From Siphonodentalium dalli (lineage: Eukaryota; Mollusca; Scaphopoda; Gadilida; Siphonodentaliidae): a stretch of DNA of 64,000 bases. A program made the translations under genes and the position numbers. Positions 34,656 through 47,531 of this stretch are shown one piece after another. Location: positions 187,969,794 to 188,033,793 of the forward strand of contig CP136064.1 in the NCBI GenBank assembly GCA_032622095.1, written 5' to 3'. The notes under the pieces were generated by a model. It was not told where the DNA came from and searched no databases. It was given only the letters and a program-made list of their open reading frames with translations. Every line of letters begins with the position of its first letter. The stretch's first letter is position 1.

Positions 34656-36130
34656 TAGTGATGTTCCGATAATCGGAATCGGAATCGCTCATTGGTCAAT
34701 AATAGCCCATCAGATATTAATCGTACTTCGCAGTTGCACATCGGCTTTATATGTATGCAATACAACCGCAGTATTGAATGTAAAATGCAGTTGTAACAGC
34801 ATAAAAAGAAGCTATTGCCATCGTCCAAACAGTCTAATATGATTATATATAAGCATGGCAATACACCTGCCCGACATATCGCGTGGAAATGAAATAGATT
34901 CAAAGAAAGCTTTAACAGCTGACCTCATTACAATAAAGTTTCCTGTTGAGCACGTGCCATGCTGTGACATCACATGCTATGTCAATAATTTGAAGCACAC
35001 ACTGAATGAATAAGAACAGTTGCGATCAGAACCATCTTCAACAAGAGGTGTGCACTCGAGTGCTAGCATACCCCCACCGTGGCAAATTCAACACGCATTA
35101 TCTCTAAACTCAACCACAAAGATTTTTAACTTTAAAGAAAAATTCGGACTAATAATATCGATATGGTTGGTGTCACAAGAAGCTTGTACAGAAAAAATTA
35201 TTCAAATCGGTTCATATTTGTTAAAGTTATTAAGTCGGACAGAATTTTCTAAGTCAAAATAAGTCGAAAATGAGGTGTAATATTACGAAAAACAGTCTGA
35301 GCCAATCCCTAGCCGCATCATGTAGAGAGGGTATTGTGAGAAGCATGTATACCAAAAATTATTGAAATCGGTTCATATTTGTTAAAGTTATTAAGTCGGA
35401 CAGAATTTTCTAAGTCAAAATAAGTCGAAAAAGAGGCGTAACTTGAAGAAAAAAAAGTTGGACCGAACCGCAATTAACAACATGCGGAGAGACCGTCCTA
35501 AGGAGATTGCATACAAAAAATTATTGAAATCGGTTCATAGTTGTTCGAGTTATGAGGTCGGACGGACAGACGGACGGACGGACAAACGGACGGAGAAAGC
35601 GTGACGGATGGACAGACGGACGGACGGACGGACGCAGTCAATCCAGTATACCCCCCATTTTCTTCGAAAGTGGGGGTATAATAACGACCAGCTGTTGTTA
35701 ATAGTTGTGACCAAGGGGAATTTGAAATCTCAGACAAATATGACAGCAATTATTATCCAACAATCTAAATTTAATTAATAATCATCACCATTCCACACAT
35801 TATCGCAACTTACAAGTATTCAATCAAGACTTTTACACTGCGTTACGCCGAGTCGGCACCTTTATCTCTTTGTCAAACAACTACTGGTATACATCAAGGG
35901 CAGCGCACAACTGACGTCGGAAGAAATACCTTTGCGACAGTGTGTATATATTTCATTGATGTATTTGGCTTTGAAACTATACCGAGATAGGGAGTGCAAT
36001 GAATGTATATAGGTCCATTATGGGAACAAACGCACAATATATATAAACATCGGAATCGGAAATCGGCCGATTGTGCCTCCAGTTATCGGAAATCGGTCCG
36101 ATGGGCTTTTTCATTATTGGAACATCACTA
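34656..36130. mobile_element. hAT element with exact 8-bp target duplication and a nested pearl-like insert
   Basis: TIRs are TAGTGATGTTCCGATAATCG on the left and ATTATTGGAACATCACTA on the right, the latter preceded by CGGAAATCGGTCCGATGGG. The 8-bp sequence CATTTGTC is present immediately outside both ends (34648-34655 and 36131-36138). No transposase remains. About 640 bp of it is a later pearl-like insertion. Confidence 0.88.
35040..35681 (+). mobile_element. Pearl-like element (family C), nested in the hAT at 34656
   Basis: Units of about 161 bp are recognisable by TCGGTTCATATTTGTTAAAG at 35207 and 35368 and partially at 35530. They are followed by a (GGAC)n-type microsatellite (about 35565-35636) and a hairpin terminus (TATACCCCCCATTTTC / GAAAGTGGGGGTATA). 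Confidence 0.7.
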
Positions 36131-36497
36131 CATTTGTCATGCGCATGACTGAGCAACTCACTCATGTATATAATATCTTCATGTGTTGGAGGAATAAACA
36201 TTATCTCTCACTTTCCAGAACAGAAAACCATTCCCAGACTCGTTAAGTATGTTTCGAGTTGTGTGCCTTCATAAATGCGAGTTTACCTGATTTTGGAGCC
36301 TCAATTTCTCAGAAATGCAACCCAATATCTGGTGGGAGAACTGTGGATATTGAGATATATACACATTGTCATGTCAAATAGCCACTACAGCTGAGTCAAA
36401 AGAAAGCATTCAATGGGTGAATTGGTCAGAGATCTGGATACAGTGTGGGGTGGGAGGGACAGAGAGGGAAAGGTGTGATGTGGATGTCTAAAAAAAA
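36131..36497. other. Intronic sequence between elements
   Basis: Nothing recognised apart from the flanking target duplication. Confidence 0.4.
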
Positions 36498-38651
36498 ACG
36501 AGAGGCCGATCACGATCGGCAGATGTTTAACCCATACCTTGGCGATAGCAATTAGCTATAACTGATAATTGGTCAAAGATATCAAAAGCTCAAATAATTT
36601 GTCTTAAGAAGGGGTTAAAGTATTTGGGGTGGGGGGTTCATTTTAAATCTCATAACTCTGTCCCTATTCACACAAGGACCTCTCACTGTGAGATCCAATG
36701 GTTTAGCCATTAATCAATTTGACAGATAGGATAAACAATTATCCAGCCAGCAGGTTGTTTATCTTTACCTTCATACAACCACCCTCTAGAGCTCTGTAAC
36801 ATATGTCATAAATCAATTAATAACAGATTTCGCTTGGAATGACATCTATTAAAGGTACGCTCATATACTCTGGATATATGGATGTTCACATGGCAATTTA
36901 TTGATATCATTATATTACATGTAACTATTGCAATAAAATCTTCATATTTTCAAAAACAGGACATCACACCTAATTAATGGTATACAACTAAAACAAATTA
37001 AGTGTCAATGACAATTTTTTTTTAAATAAAATAATTGTTTTTATCTTACAATATAGCTATATTTCATCAAATACACGCAAAAACGCCTAGGCGGTTTCCG
37101 ATCTTGTATCCTGGATGGCAACAAGGATATCTTCGATGGCAACAGCTGGTGCACGTGCGTTTCGACAACTGGCTTGTTTTCAAAACAAAACGTCTAAATA
37201 ACCAACTAAAAGTCGTAAAATAATATACTCGTGTGCTACGAATGTAAAATAATCAATAATTAGTTCAATAAAGTTGACAAAATATGGAGACAGGGCCCAA
37301 AAAGCTCAAAATAACCACCCAAAAATGTTTTGAAATCGAAAATGTCACGAAATTTACACATTGTTTACAGCGCGCACGAATACGGACTATTTTGACAATT
37401 TCTATTTTAGCGAAGTAGGGAATTCCCCGTAATTCAGTACGGTCTTGATCAAAAGCTACTGAACGCATTTTTTATTCGATAAAATACAGAATGGAAAATC
37501 AAATTAATTTTATCTTATGTTAAGGATATAAAACACAATACTTACGAAAAGTCCGTGATTTAGTGCATTTCCTCTAAATGAAGTTTAATGGGTTATTTTA
37601 GTGCGAGTCAGAACTCGATTGTCGAAGTGTCGGAAAGTTCAAAATTCACCAAAACTCTGAATGGACAGTGATCTCCGGCAATGCCTCTCGCCAACACTAT
37701 TACTATCCAAGGAGATTGCACCATAAAATAATACAATTATCCTGTTAAAAGTGACAATTATGTCGAACATATGAAACGAAAATATCGTCGCCTCTTCATT
37801 GAATCGGATTCCAGCCAAAGTGAATTTGAATAGTGACGTGAATTTCTCAGAATTTGACTTATCACAACGTCGCGTGCTGAGAATATTGTGTACGTTCGTT
37901 GTGTGTTGCGCGTAATAAAATAGTTCCTGTTTTAAATTGAGTTTTATTGCATTTTTATGGGACGAATTGTAAGATAAATTGGTTATCATCACCCTGTGTG
38001 TTTCCGAGATCCGTATTCAAGTCTCGCTGCCTTCTCTGGGCTGTCTATCGACTCGTCCTACAGACTCGTCGATAGACTGCCCAGAGAAGGCAGCTCGACT
38101 TGAATACGGATCTCAGAAACACACATGGTGGTGATAACCTATATTTATTACCGGTATTATAAAAGTTTTTAAATATTTTATGCGTGTTAAATTGAGCGAG
38201 GAAATTCAATCTAAAAAAAATTGAAAAAATTTAAATTTTGAATTAAAAAAAGAACGAAAAAAGGGTCATTAACTCCTTTTAAATAAATCGGATCAAACCC
38301 ATATTCGAACTTGATCTGTATTTTGGGCTGACAATCTCACATACCAAATTTGGTGTCAATCAGATAAAACATTTGTGAGTTATGGCAGCATGCGTGAATT
38401 CTAAGTAAAATAAGGGCCATAACTCTGTAAAAAAACTCAGATCAAACCCATATTCGAACTCGAACTGTATTTTGGGCTGAGAAACCTATATACAAAATTT
38501 TGTTCCGATCAAATAGAAAATGTTATAGTTATCGCATTATGCCTGAAGTGTCTACGGACGAACAGACGGATGTATAGACGGACGGACGAACGACAAGTGG
38601 TCAATCCGGACATTGACACTATGTGTACCATACTATGGTATCGGTACACAT
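36498..38651 (+). mobile_element. Pearl-like element (family D), with inserts
   Basis: The 5' end ACGAGAGGCCGATCACGATC contains the palindrome GGCCGATCACGATCGGC and is shared with 47532 and 61806. The 3' end has units with CATAACTC(T/C), CCCATATTCGAACT and TGTATTTTGGGCTGA, then an ACGGACGG-type microsatellite, GTGGTCAATCCGGACA and a hairpin (TGTGTACCATACTATGGTAT ... ACACA). The interior from about 36,900 to 38,200 is not shared with the other copies and includes the inverted repeat at 37981. Confidence 0.6.
37981..38139. repeat. 159-bp inverted repeat
   Basis: GGTTATCATCACC ... GAGATCCGTATTCAAGTC ... CTGCCTTCTCTGGG is mirrored by CCCAGAGAAGGCAG ... GACTTGAATACGGATCTC ... GGTGATAACC. The arms are about 70 bp with a short centre (TCGTCCTACAGACTCG). 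It is probably a small foldback element. Confidence 0.85.
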
Positions 38652-38659
38652 AAAAAGTT

Positions 38660-39690
38660 TTATCTCATGCAGAGTACAAGAAAAATATATCAAACCTGGT
38701 GTGCCCCTTTAATATTTCTATTCACATTTGTAATCAATTGAAATCAATGTCGAAAAAGCTTTCCATTAATATATAAATAAAACAAACTAGACCTACAGTT
38801 CTAAAAGTGTTATGAACAATTATTTTGTTCTCATAGACTGATACAGAGCTCTCAAGTTTTTAAAAATTTTAAACCCAAAGTTGTCTTCCCGTGCAACCAA
38901 CAAAATTCCAAAAAATCTACTAAACACAATCACATTATTAACCTCCAATAGTAATGCTATTAAACAATAACCAGAGAGCTATGTGGGAGTTGATAAATCG
39001 TTGAGCCTACACTGTACACACATTATGGAAATGCAATAAACAACAGATGGCTATTAGAGTGCAGCAGTGAGTATCAGATTTCATTATCAATAATACAGGT
39101 TATCTCTTGTTTCTCTTACTGATATCACAAGTAAATAGTTGTAAGCTGCTATGGTTATATATTGTAAGCAAATCTCAAATCTGTTCAATTCTTAGTTAAA
39201 AAGGGGCCATAACTCTGGTATAAAACCATATTCAAACTTGATCTGTATTTTGAGTTGATAAACTCACATACCTAATTTGGTTCCTATCAGATGAAAACTG
39301 GTAGATTTATCGAAGCATGCATGAATTCTATGTCAAATGACCATAACTCCATTAAAAATAATCTGATCAAAACCATATTCGAACTGTATTTTAGGTGGAG
39401 AAACTGACATACCAAATTTGGTTCTGATCAGAAAATTTTATTTTTAGTTATAGAATTCGTGAATTCTAAGTAAAAAAAAGGGCCATAACTCCATAAAAAA
39501 AAAGTCCGATAAAACCCATATTCGAACTCGATCTGTATTTTGGGCCGAGAAACTCACATACCAAATTTGGTTCCAATCAGATAGAAAATATTTCAGTTAT
39601 CGCACCATGCGTAAAGTGTCTACAGACAGACAGACAGACAGACGGACGGATGGACTAACGGTATGGTATGGGTAAACATAACAAGACAGT
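38660..39690 (+). mobile_element. Second family-D pearl-like copy lacking the 5' end
   Basis: It starts with AGAGTACAAGAAAAATATAT, which is shared with 62393 onward. It continues through TAGTAATGCTATTAAACAAT and three ~145-bp units, to a GACAGACAGACGGACGGATG microsatellite and GGTATGGGTAAACATAA. Confidence 0.6.
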
Positions 39691-40372
39691 CAAAGACTGT
39701 GGGTCACTCACCAGACTGTAAAGACTGAGAAGACGGGGACTCTGAAGACTACAAGAGTCAGTACTTGACAAAATCACTTAAGACAAGTAGTTCTAAACAT
39801 GGACATAGCTGGAAGTTCTCAGATAAGCAAGGTTCTTAACCTTGAAATTTCTAATTGCACACCACCGACAAATCTCCAACCTCTTACCTTTTAAAGACAA
39901 CCATACCACAGTACTAAGTTCACAAAAATCCTTTTGTACATCCCTGTTAGGTGGAATTTTATGACTGGTACCAGTACTTCAAGCTCTCAAACGTTTGAAA
40001 ATTTCCACCTGACACCCCCCATAAAGTTAAAATTTGTGACCAATTCGGTCCAACAGTTTAACCTGAAGTAGGAACATGGAAAATCAAACCAAACTATGAG
40101 AACAATTCTAACTTATTTTTGGTGTAAACATCTAATCTACAACTAATGTAGTATCAGGCATGAGACACCTAGGGAACATGCACACTGAAATATATAAACA
40201 CATTCCGTCTTTAATATGGAGAAGAAAACAATTGTTGATAGACTAATGGATAGACATCCCAACAGGCAGATGGATGGAAGCCTGAGAGATAGAAGACAAA
40301 TTCAATCCAATATATACCCCCCTCCCCCCCCCCCCTGATTTTTCTTTGAAAAATCAGGGTATGATTTCATCT
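39691..40372 (+). mobile_element. Repeat with pearl-like terminus
   Basis: The left part (CTCACCAGACTGTAAAGACT onward) matches 17680-17900. The right end has a decayed GGCAGATGGATGG microsatellite, a C run and the hairpin TGATTTTTCTTTGAAAAATCA. Confidence 0.5.
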
Positions 40373-40420
40373 GGATAAGTGGTGGTTAAGAAAATAATAT
40401 GAAATGGCCAAGACTGAATT

Positions 40421-40840
40421 TAGTATGTCTGACATTTGCAGAATTAGGTCCCCAAAAGGTGAATTTATTGACACTATTCTGCAAGGCGGGCTAGCATCAC
40501 CGAATTCATCCTGAATCTGATTAGGCCTCAATGGCCAATAAAAAAACTAGGAACAGATTGAAGTCCTACAGTTGAAGTTGGTGATGCACACCCATTGAGC
40601 ACCTCAATTATGCATTTTATCTTCTGCAAATTATGGGGACATTGAAACTGAACAGGTGGAAAAAATTAACTAAAACTAAAATGAACTTTCAATTTGATAC
40701 TTAAGATACTTCCCAGAAGATTAGGCCTAAGCAGAATTAGGTCCATGGAGGGTATATTTGGTGATGCCAGCCTGCTGTATGGGGTAGCAACACTAAATTC
40801 ACCCTCTGGGGACCTCATTCTGCAAATGTCAGACACACTA
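40421..40840. mobile_element. MITE with ~110-bp terminal inverted repeats
   Basis: TAGTATGTCTGACATTTGCA ... GAATTAGGTCCCCAAAAGG ... CTAGCATCACC is mirrored by the right arm, ending TGCAAATGTCAGACACACTA. Open frames on both strands in the right arm (for example RSPEGEFSVATPYSRLASPN) are explained by the inverted repeat and are not taken as genes. Confidence 0.75.
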
Positions 40841-41179
40841 TTTCTAGGCTTGAAGAATTCATTCACAGAACCATTGTATGTCAGGGAAACCAATTCCTAT
40901 CAATCATCACCTAACCTTGGGAACAGCAGTTTGTTTTTAAATTGCTAGCAGTTATGTTTACATAAACCAGCCAGTTGTCATCTATTATTCTAATCTAAAT
41001 TAATGACATGTGTCTTTGCAGATATATATGCTTCTGTGGTGAGAAGATGTATTAATTAAATTGGTAGATGATATGGGTTGGAAGGGATGTTGGTTGATGG
41101 CTGGGTGGGGGTGGGTCTGGTCCACGTGGGGTTCTTGTAATATTTCCATAATTTCATTAAAGAGTAAAGTTTCATAACT
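40841..41179. other. Intronic sequence, nothing recognised
   Basis: No feature seen apart from the flanking elements. Confidence 0.4.
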
Positions 41180-42028
41180 CTGCAGATGTTATAATGGTGT
41201 TACTTTTTTTCAAATTTTCAAATTTTATAACATGTTTAAAAAATTGTTTTTTGTTTGAGCAAGGTCGCCCTGAAAATTAAAAAAATCAGAATCTAACAAA
41301 AAAAATATTATTTTTGAGTTATGTCACTGGCTCCGCCCACATTTGACCCAGTGACCCTGTTTGAACAAATCTGAACCACAGTCCCCCAAAGACCCTTCAT
41401 ACCAAATATGAACCCATTTGACCCGATGGTACAAGAGAAGAAGTCGTTTTAAGAAATACTATGGAGGGAAAGAGTTATGGCCCTGGCTTCGCAGCTATTT
41501 GACCCAGTGACCTCATTTGAACAAATCTGAATGAGAGTCACCTAGGGAACATCCACACCAAATATGAACACAATCGGTCTGATGGTTTCAGAGGAGAAGA
41601 TGTTTAAAGAATTGTTGACGGACGGACGGATGGACGAGGAGTGATGACTATAGCTCCACCGGAGACGAATCGTCTCAGGTGAGCTAAAAAAGAGATAAAT
41701 CTTTAAACAAAAATTAAAAGTTAAAAATCATTTTTGAAAGTGACCCTGATTTGAACAAATCTGAACCCCAGTCACCCAAGGACCCGCCTTACAAAATATA
41801 AGCTAAATAGGGCTGGCGGTTCTTGAGAAGAAGTAGTTTTAAGAACTACAATGGAGGGAAAGAGTTATGGCCCTGGCTTCGCAACTATTTGACTCAGTTA
41901 GCTCATTTTAACAAATCTGAATGCGAGTCACCCAGGGAACATCCACACCAAATATGAACCCATTTGGTCTTATGGTTCAGGAGAAGACGATTGTTGATGG
42001 ATGGACTTCGTCTCAGGTGAGCTAAAAA
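41180..42028 (+). mobile_element. Two tandem family-B pearl-like 3' ends
   Basis: Both segments (41180-41690 and 41700-42028) carry GACCCAGTGACC(T/C)(C/T)-type units and ACCAAATATGAACCCATTTG, and end with a hairpin and GGTGAGCTAAAAA. The first has a GACGGACGGACGGATGGACG microsatellite. Confidence 0.65.
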
Positions 42029-42089
42029 CTCGAGCAAACTGAAGGGCTTTTTTAGTAATTTCCTCACTAGATTATACACAAACAAGGGG

Positions 42090-42950
42090 TACACATCTAA
42101 GATGCTTTTGTCAAGTTTTTTGGCAGTCGAACCAAACTTCTGCCAATAAGGTGCACAACTCAGGGAAAAAAAGTTGGATGGTGGTATATTATTGCCATAG
42201 ACCTATATACCAAATATCAATTGAATCCGTTAATATTTCATTGAGTTATCGCACTAACGGTGATAAAATTGTGATTAAAATAGACAATCTAAGACCCATA
42301 ACTCCGGAATTTTTTTTCGGACAAACCAGGTTTTCGAACTCGTCCAAGATATTGTTACAATAGACTCATATACCAAATATTGTTTAAATCGGTTAATATT
42401 TCATTGAGTTATCACGCCAACGGTGATAAAATAGCTAAAAATCGACAAACTAAGACCCATAACTCTGCGAAAAAAAATCGGACAAACCTGGTTTTCGAAC
42501 TCGTCCGAGATATTGTTGCAGGAGACTCATATACCAAATATTGTTGAAATCGGTTAATATCTCATCAAGTTATCGCGCTAACGGTGATAAAATTGCTAAA
42601 AATAGACAAACTAAGACCCATAACTCTGCGAAAAAAAATTCGGACAAAGCTGGTTTTCGAACTCGTCCGAGATATTGTTGCAAGAGTCTCATATACCAAA
42701 TATTGTTGAAATTGGTTGATATTTGCGTGAGTTATCACGCTATCGGTGAAAAACTTAACTAAACCATCTAAGATGGATAACTCTTGTTAAAAAGTTCGGA
42801 CGTGACCCATTTTCTACAGGCAGTAAATAGTCATTGGGAGCAACTGCCATACCAAAAAAATTTTGAATCCGTTCACAAATGTCAAAGTTATAAGGCATTC
42901 TTTAGATCCGCCCCCCCGCCCGCCCACAAACCGTCCCTCGTCAAATCATG
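42090..42950 (+). mobile_element. Pearl-like array (family E), ~161-bp units
   Basis: Units are marked by AAGACCCATAACTC at about 42290, 42451 and 42612, with a first and last partial unit around 42155 and 42770. Each carries ATACCAAATATTG(T/A)TTGAAAT, GAGTTATC and ACGGTGATAAAAT. The period is 161 bp. It ends near a CCGCCCCCCCGCCCGCCC block; no terminal hairpin was recognised. Confidence 0.65.
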
Positions 42951-43539
42951 ATGCAACATCATGCAACTCAATAAATTGATATCCATATGCTTTGCTTTTC
43001 TCATAACCTTTTAAGTATAAGCAAACAAATTGTGAAGGATTTTCCAAATATAGTTGTGAAGAAAATTAAATTATGGCACCATGAACTCTTAGTCTAGCCT
43101 CTTCTGAAAATCCTATCGTGGGGCATTTTTGTCCATTTTCAAATTGTTTTGTGCATAATAAAAAAAAAGTACAAAAGTTTAGTGTAAAATTTTATGATCT
43201 TTCCTCTTAAAAAAAATGTTTTTTGTTGAGAAAATAGCATTTCAATGGTTATACCAATGAATGTCACTGGATTTAACTCATCTTTCGGAAAACTTACTCC
43301 AAATTTGAATGGTAGAAAAATGGGGTAGGGTAAAGCATATCAACAAAAAGTTAGAAACATGCATCTTGAAGAATAAAACTTTACTATAACATTATTCTTT
43401 CATACAGAATTGTCAGAATATACCACATTTGTTTTTGTTCGTTGACAGAGCTATGATCTTTTTTGTCGTAATTTGGCAGTGAAATGTCAAATTGGTAATT
43501 TTGAATTGTTTTTAAATAACATGGCCATTAATTTTTTCA
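42951..43539. other. Intronic sequence, nothing recognised
   Basis: No coding or repeat boundary recognised. Confidence 0.4.
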
Positions 43540-44345
43540 TACGAAGAGCCATATGAAGTTTGGGATCAATTGGATGATAAATGTTGGTAGTCGGGCATGC
43601 CAAAGTATTTAGTGATGCAAAGAGAAAAATCCAAGAAGGCTGCGGCAGCCATGTTTTTGATCGAATATTGCTCAAATTTGCTAGCTCCAATCTAGAAGTG
43701 TTCCTGTTCATGCCTGTAAAGTTTCAAAACATTTCTCAAATATATTCAGCTGCAGGTTATGTTGATGGATTCAAATGGGAAAATGTTATGAAATTTGGAA
43801 ATATTTTATGGCTCCTATCCATATGAAGTTTAGAGAAAATCAGATGAGGGATGCGGCCTGTAGGGTTGGCTGAAGGATTTAGTCATGCAAAGATTAAAAT
43901 CCAGATGGTCGCTGCCGCCATGTTTTTCAATGAAACTCGGAACAATTTGATGGCTCCCATTTAGTGGTCACCCGGAAGATCCATATGTAGTTTGGTGACA
44001 ACCGGATGAGGGATGTGTTTGTTGGGTGTGCCAAAGTATTTAGTCTTGCAAAGAGTAAAATCTAAGAAGGCTGCTGGCTGCCATGCTTTTCATCGAACAA
44101 TGTTCAAATTCGACAGAGGTGATTCTAAACATACCTGTAAATTTTCTCCAATTCTACAATAAATGCGGCCTGCAGGGTGTGCCGATGGATTCAAATTTGA
44201 AATCCATATGAAGTTTGGTGATGATCGGATATGAGATGTGACCTGTTGGGTGCGCTGAATTAAATTGTTGATGGACACACACACAGAGACGGACAATAAC
44301 CCACGGCAAAAGCTCGAACTTGACTAAGTGAAGTTGAGCTAAAAA
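43540..44345 (+). mobile_element. Pearl-like family A element with terminal hairpin
   Basis: Diverged ~160-bp units (ATATGAAGTTTGG, GGATGAGGGATG, TTTAGT(C/G)(A/T)TGCAAAGAG, GCAGCCATGTTTTT) lead to GTTGATGGACACACACACAG and a hairpin (AGCTCGAACTTGAC / GTGAAGTTGAGCT) followed by AAAAA. Confidence 0.65.
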
Positions 44346-46156
44346 TCATTGTAGCATTAAGGGCGTAATGTATGGAATGTATTAAATATTCTTTACTATA
44401 ATGTATTGGTGATCATATGATACATATGAAATATGACATGTTTTAATAGTACAGTGAAACCTGTTATGAGAGACCACCCATTTTGCCAACAAAAAATGGT
44501 TGTTAATGACAGGTGGTCGCCGACGACAGGTTTGTTCCAATTTCGACTGAACTGACATCTATCATCAGTGTTAGATGTCCGAGCAAGTGAATTATTTTTA
44601 TACACAAACTGGTTGAAAATGATTGAGATTATGTTTAATCTTTTTTTAATAAAGTATACTTTAAATTAATGTTAGTAAAATAAAAAAAAGAGATTTATAC
44701 AGGTAAATGCATGCTAAATAATGCAGTAGAATAGCCGATCAGAGAACACATCGGGCACGAGAGTCGTGACAGAAGTAAGAACGATACAGATTGCCGAGGC
44801 GCAAATCAACTCCCAACATGATAACTTGATAGAAAGGGAATAAACGTACATCAGTCGTCACTGCGTGTCTTTATTTCATTCCCTGTCTCACATATTATGA
44901 TATTATTTTGGATGTATTTATAGTATCTTAGAATAAAACTGATAACAGCAGAAAATTCATAAACAGTGGGTGTCCGTGACCTGACCTGTAGTGATTCTGG
45001 ACACGTGCATGATTGACCTCCATTCAGTGACTACGTAATATATCTTTGATGTTTATATTGTTGTAACATAGTTTACTGCGTAGTGTCTGCAAACTTCTAC
45101 TAGTACTTGATGATGTCACATGGAAAGATTTTAATTTAATATGAAGCCTGGGAATGAGCATTATAAAAACTTGGAAAGCATGCATTGTCAGTGTGTTGTC
45201 GTGCTTTCAATGAGACAAAGTGGGAGGATGCGAACTCATGTATTTATCAAACAAAGGTTCCTTTATGCTATACGCTTTAGTGATGGGCGGTTTTGAAATT
45301 TTGACTCGGTTACGGTTTCGGTTTGGACTAAAAGAGTTGACTCTCGGTTTTCGTTTCGGTTTTTAAAAGTAAATTGCGTATATGTGTTGGGAAGAGAGTT
45401 CAATGTGCCAAGATTCGGTAGGTATTAATCAAGTATGAAGACAATTATACCGAGATCAAGGGGATCGTGCAATGTTGCAGCTAATTTGGGGCTAATTCCC
45501 AACTTCCCCACCACGTGTGACATCACAGCTGAATCAGTAGTTCGATATACGATATAGTAAGTTATTAATGAAATACTACGTATTGTAAGTGTTTATCTTT
45601 AAGTATTGTGTTCATTTTGAACTACTTAATCAGTGGGGAGCTGTGCATTTGGACAAAGAGACGCACAGTGCAGTAATTTCATAGTAAACGGGAATATGTC
45701 AGGGATTTGGGAAGCATAAAACAAACTGCATTAACAATATTTCTGTGTCATAATTAGGTCAGCGAGGCCCCTTCGCCTTGGGTCATCGGCTGCACCTGCC
45801 CTTGGTCTCTCCACTCAGCCCCTATCAATATTCTCTTAGTAATAACTGGTTCTGCCAATCCATATATTCAGTTAACTGCAGTGACCACTGCGGATGGGAA
45901 TTAAGTATATAAAAACACTTAAACACAGAGCGATTACGGTTACCAACATGACATATTTGAATTACTCCCGCCGTGCACCCCCATCACCAACGCGACGTAA
46001 TTTTGGTAGGCCTGCCATGTGTTGCGTTCTAAAAATAGGTCATTGCAGTGGATTCGTAGAGATGACGAAATATGCCAGTGCGACAGGGAAGATTCTTTGA
46101 TCGAAAGCATTTGAATTACGTCACAAGACTCGCCTTGATGCTGGCTAATACATTGT

Positions 46157-47185
46157 CAGGGTTTCCGCTAGGGGTTGGGGGAATGTGGCCATATATACCT
46201 GTCGGGAGGAAATTTTGATGATTATCACTGAAATGTATCCATTTCCTTGCACTTGAGACAACAATCAGGAACATTGAAGCTTCGTATAGAAACCAAATTA
46301 AAACAGATAGTCTTCTTTGATCTCAAGTTAATGAACTAAAAGCATGTTAGCACCACCACATACAATTGATACGACGACTTTTATATCGGTAGCAATATTA
46401 AAAGCCGACATCAAAGAAATTACTGGGGTTGGAAAGACACATTGTCAAACTCAGTGTTACGTCAGAGCTCATGTCACGTGCTTTGCACACGTTCTGCATG
46501 CCTGATTTCTTTGTATTTTATACAGTACCGATCAGATCAAGTTGGTGTAAACTCAAAAGCCATTCCTCAGATGGAGATGACCACATGCTGGATTCGTATA
46601 ATGGATAATTTTGCATTCATTGGATAGGGAATAAATACACTGATAATAACTATTTATATTTTAATTTTTTTTAGTTTTAATTAAACATTTCTTTGATACA
46701 GACCTTATTTTGAGGTAAAAGGTCCGCACTGCTCATCGCAGGGACTGCAAAAACTCAACCTGCATTCATGGTTGTAGCTCAGTATTCAGCCCCCCTATCC
46801 CCCCCCCATAATGACTTACCGATGTATATTGCGCATTTTGAGGGGAAATAGTGGGTCAGAAAGTTGGGACTTATATAGACAGAAATCTACAGTAAATTCA
46901 AATGCGAGAGGCTGATTACTAATTTACTACTAAACATTCACCAACAAAGCGTTACCCAGGATGATGCAGACAACTGTGCACGTGGTCTGCGGTATTGATA
47001 ATGTCTTATTCAGGCACCGAGTGTAGGATTCCTTGCAATCTGTTAATCATCAGTGTCGGTGATCGCTCGTCCTGAGTAAAAAGGCTGAGTTGGTCTGTTG
47101 CTATTTTGTGACCAATGTTATGTCAAGGTTGGGAAGGGGAATGAGGTAGCTGGACGGCCGGCCTGCCGTAGTAGCGGAAACCCTG
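46157..47185. mobile_element. TIR element (level 3a), 7-bp target duplication
   Basis: CAGGGTTTCCGCTA on the left is mirrored by TAGCGGAAACCCTG on the right. ACATTGT lies directly outside both ends (46150-46156 and 47186-47192). The CAGGG start suits hAT, although the duplication is 7 rather than 8 bp. No transposase seen. Confidence 0.85.
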
Positions 47186-47531
47186 ACATTGTATATATTA
47201 ATTTTGTTCTCCGAATGGATTAAAATTTAAACATAAGTTCAAATTAAACAGTCACGCATAGATGGGTTCATGTTTGCTGGGTGTCTTAAACTGTTAATCG
47301 GGCGTCGCTCGGCATGTTCGAAGCGCATAAAATAGCACGAACAGGGCTTTTTTGTCAGAGTGTTCACGCGACTGTTGAAAAAGAACAAAAATGTTCGCTT
47401 ACGATAATGATAAACAACACGGTGCAAGTCAAAATTGACCCATTCCGAAACATTATTGAACATGGGGGCTGATAATTTGACAAAAGTATCAACTATCAAG
47501 TCGATTCAAGTGAAAAATAAACATACAAAAA

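Noticed and set aside
45894-46100. 68-codon ORF inside the level-2 hAT as a transposase fragment
   Set aside because: No hAT dimerisation or BED motif visible; too short to support.
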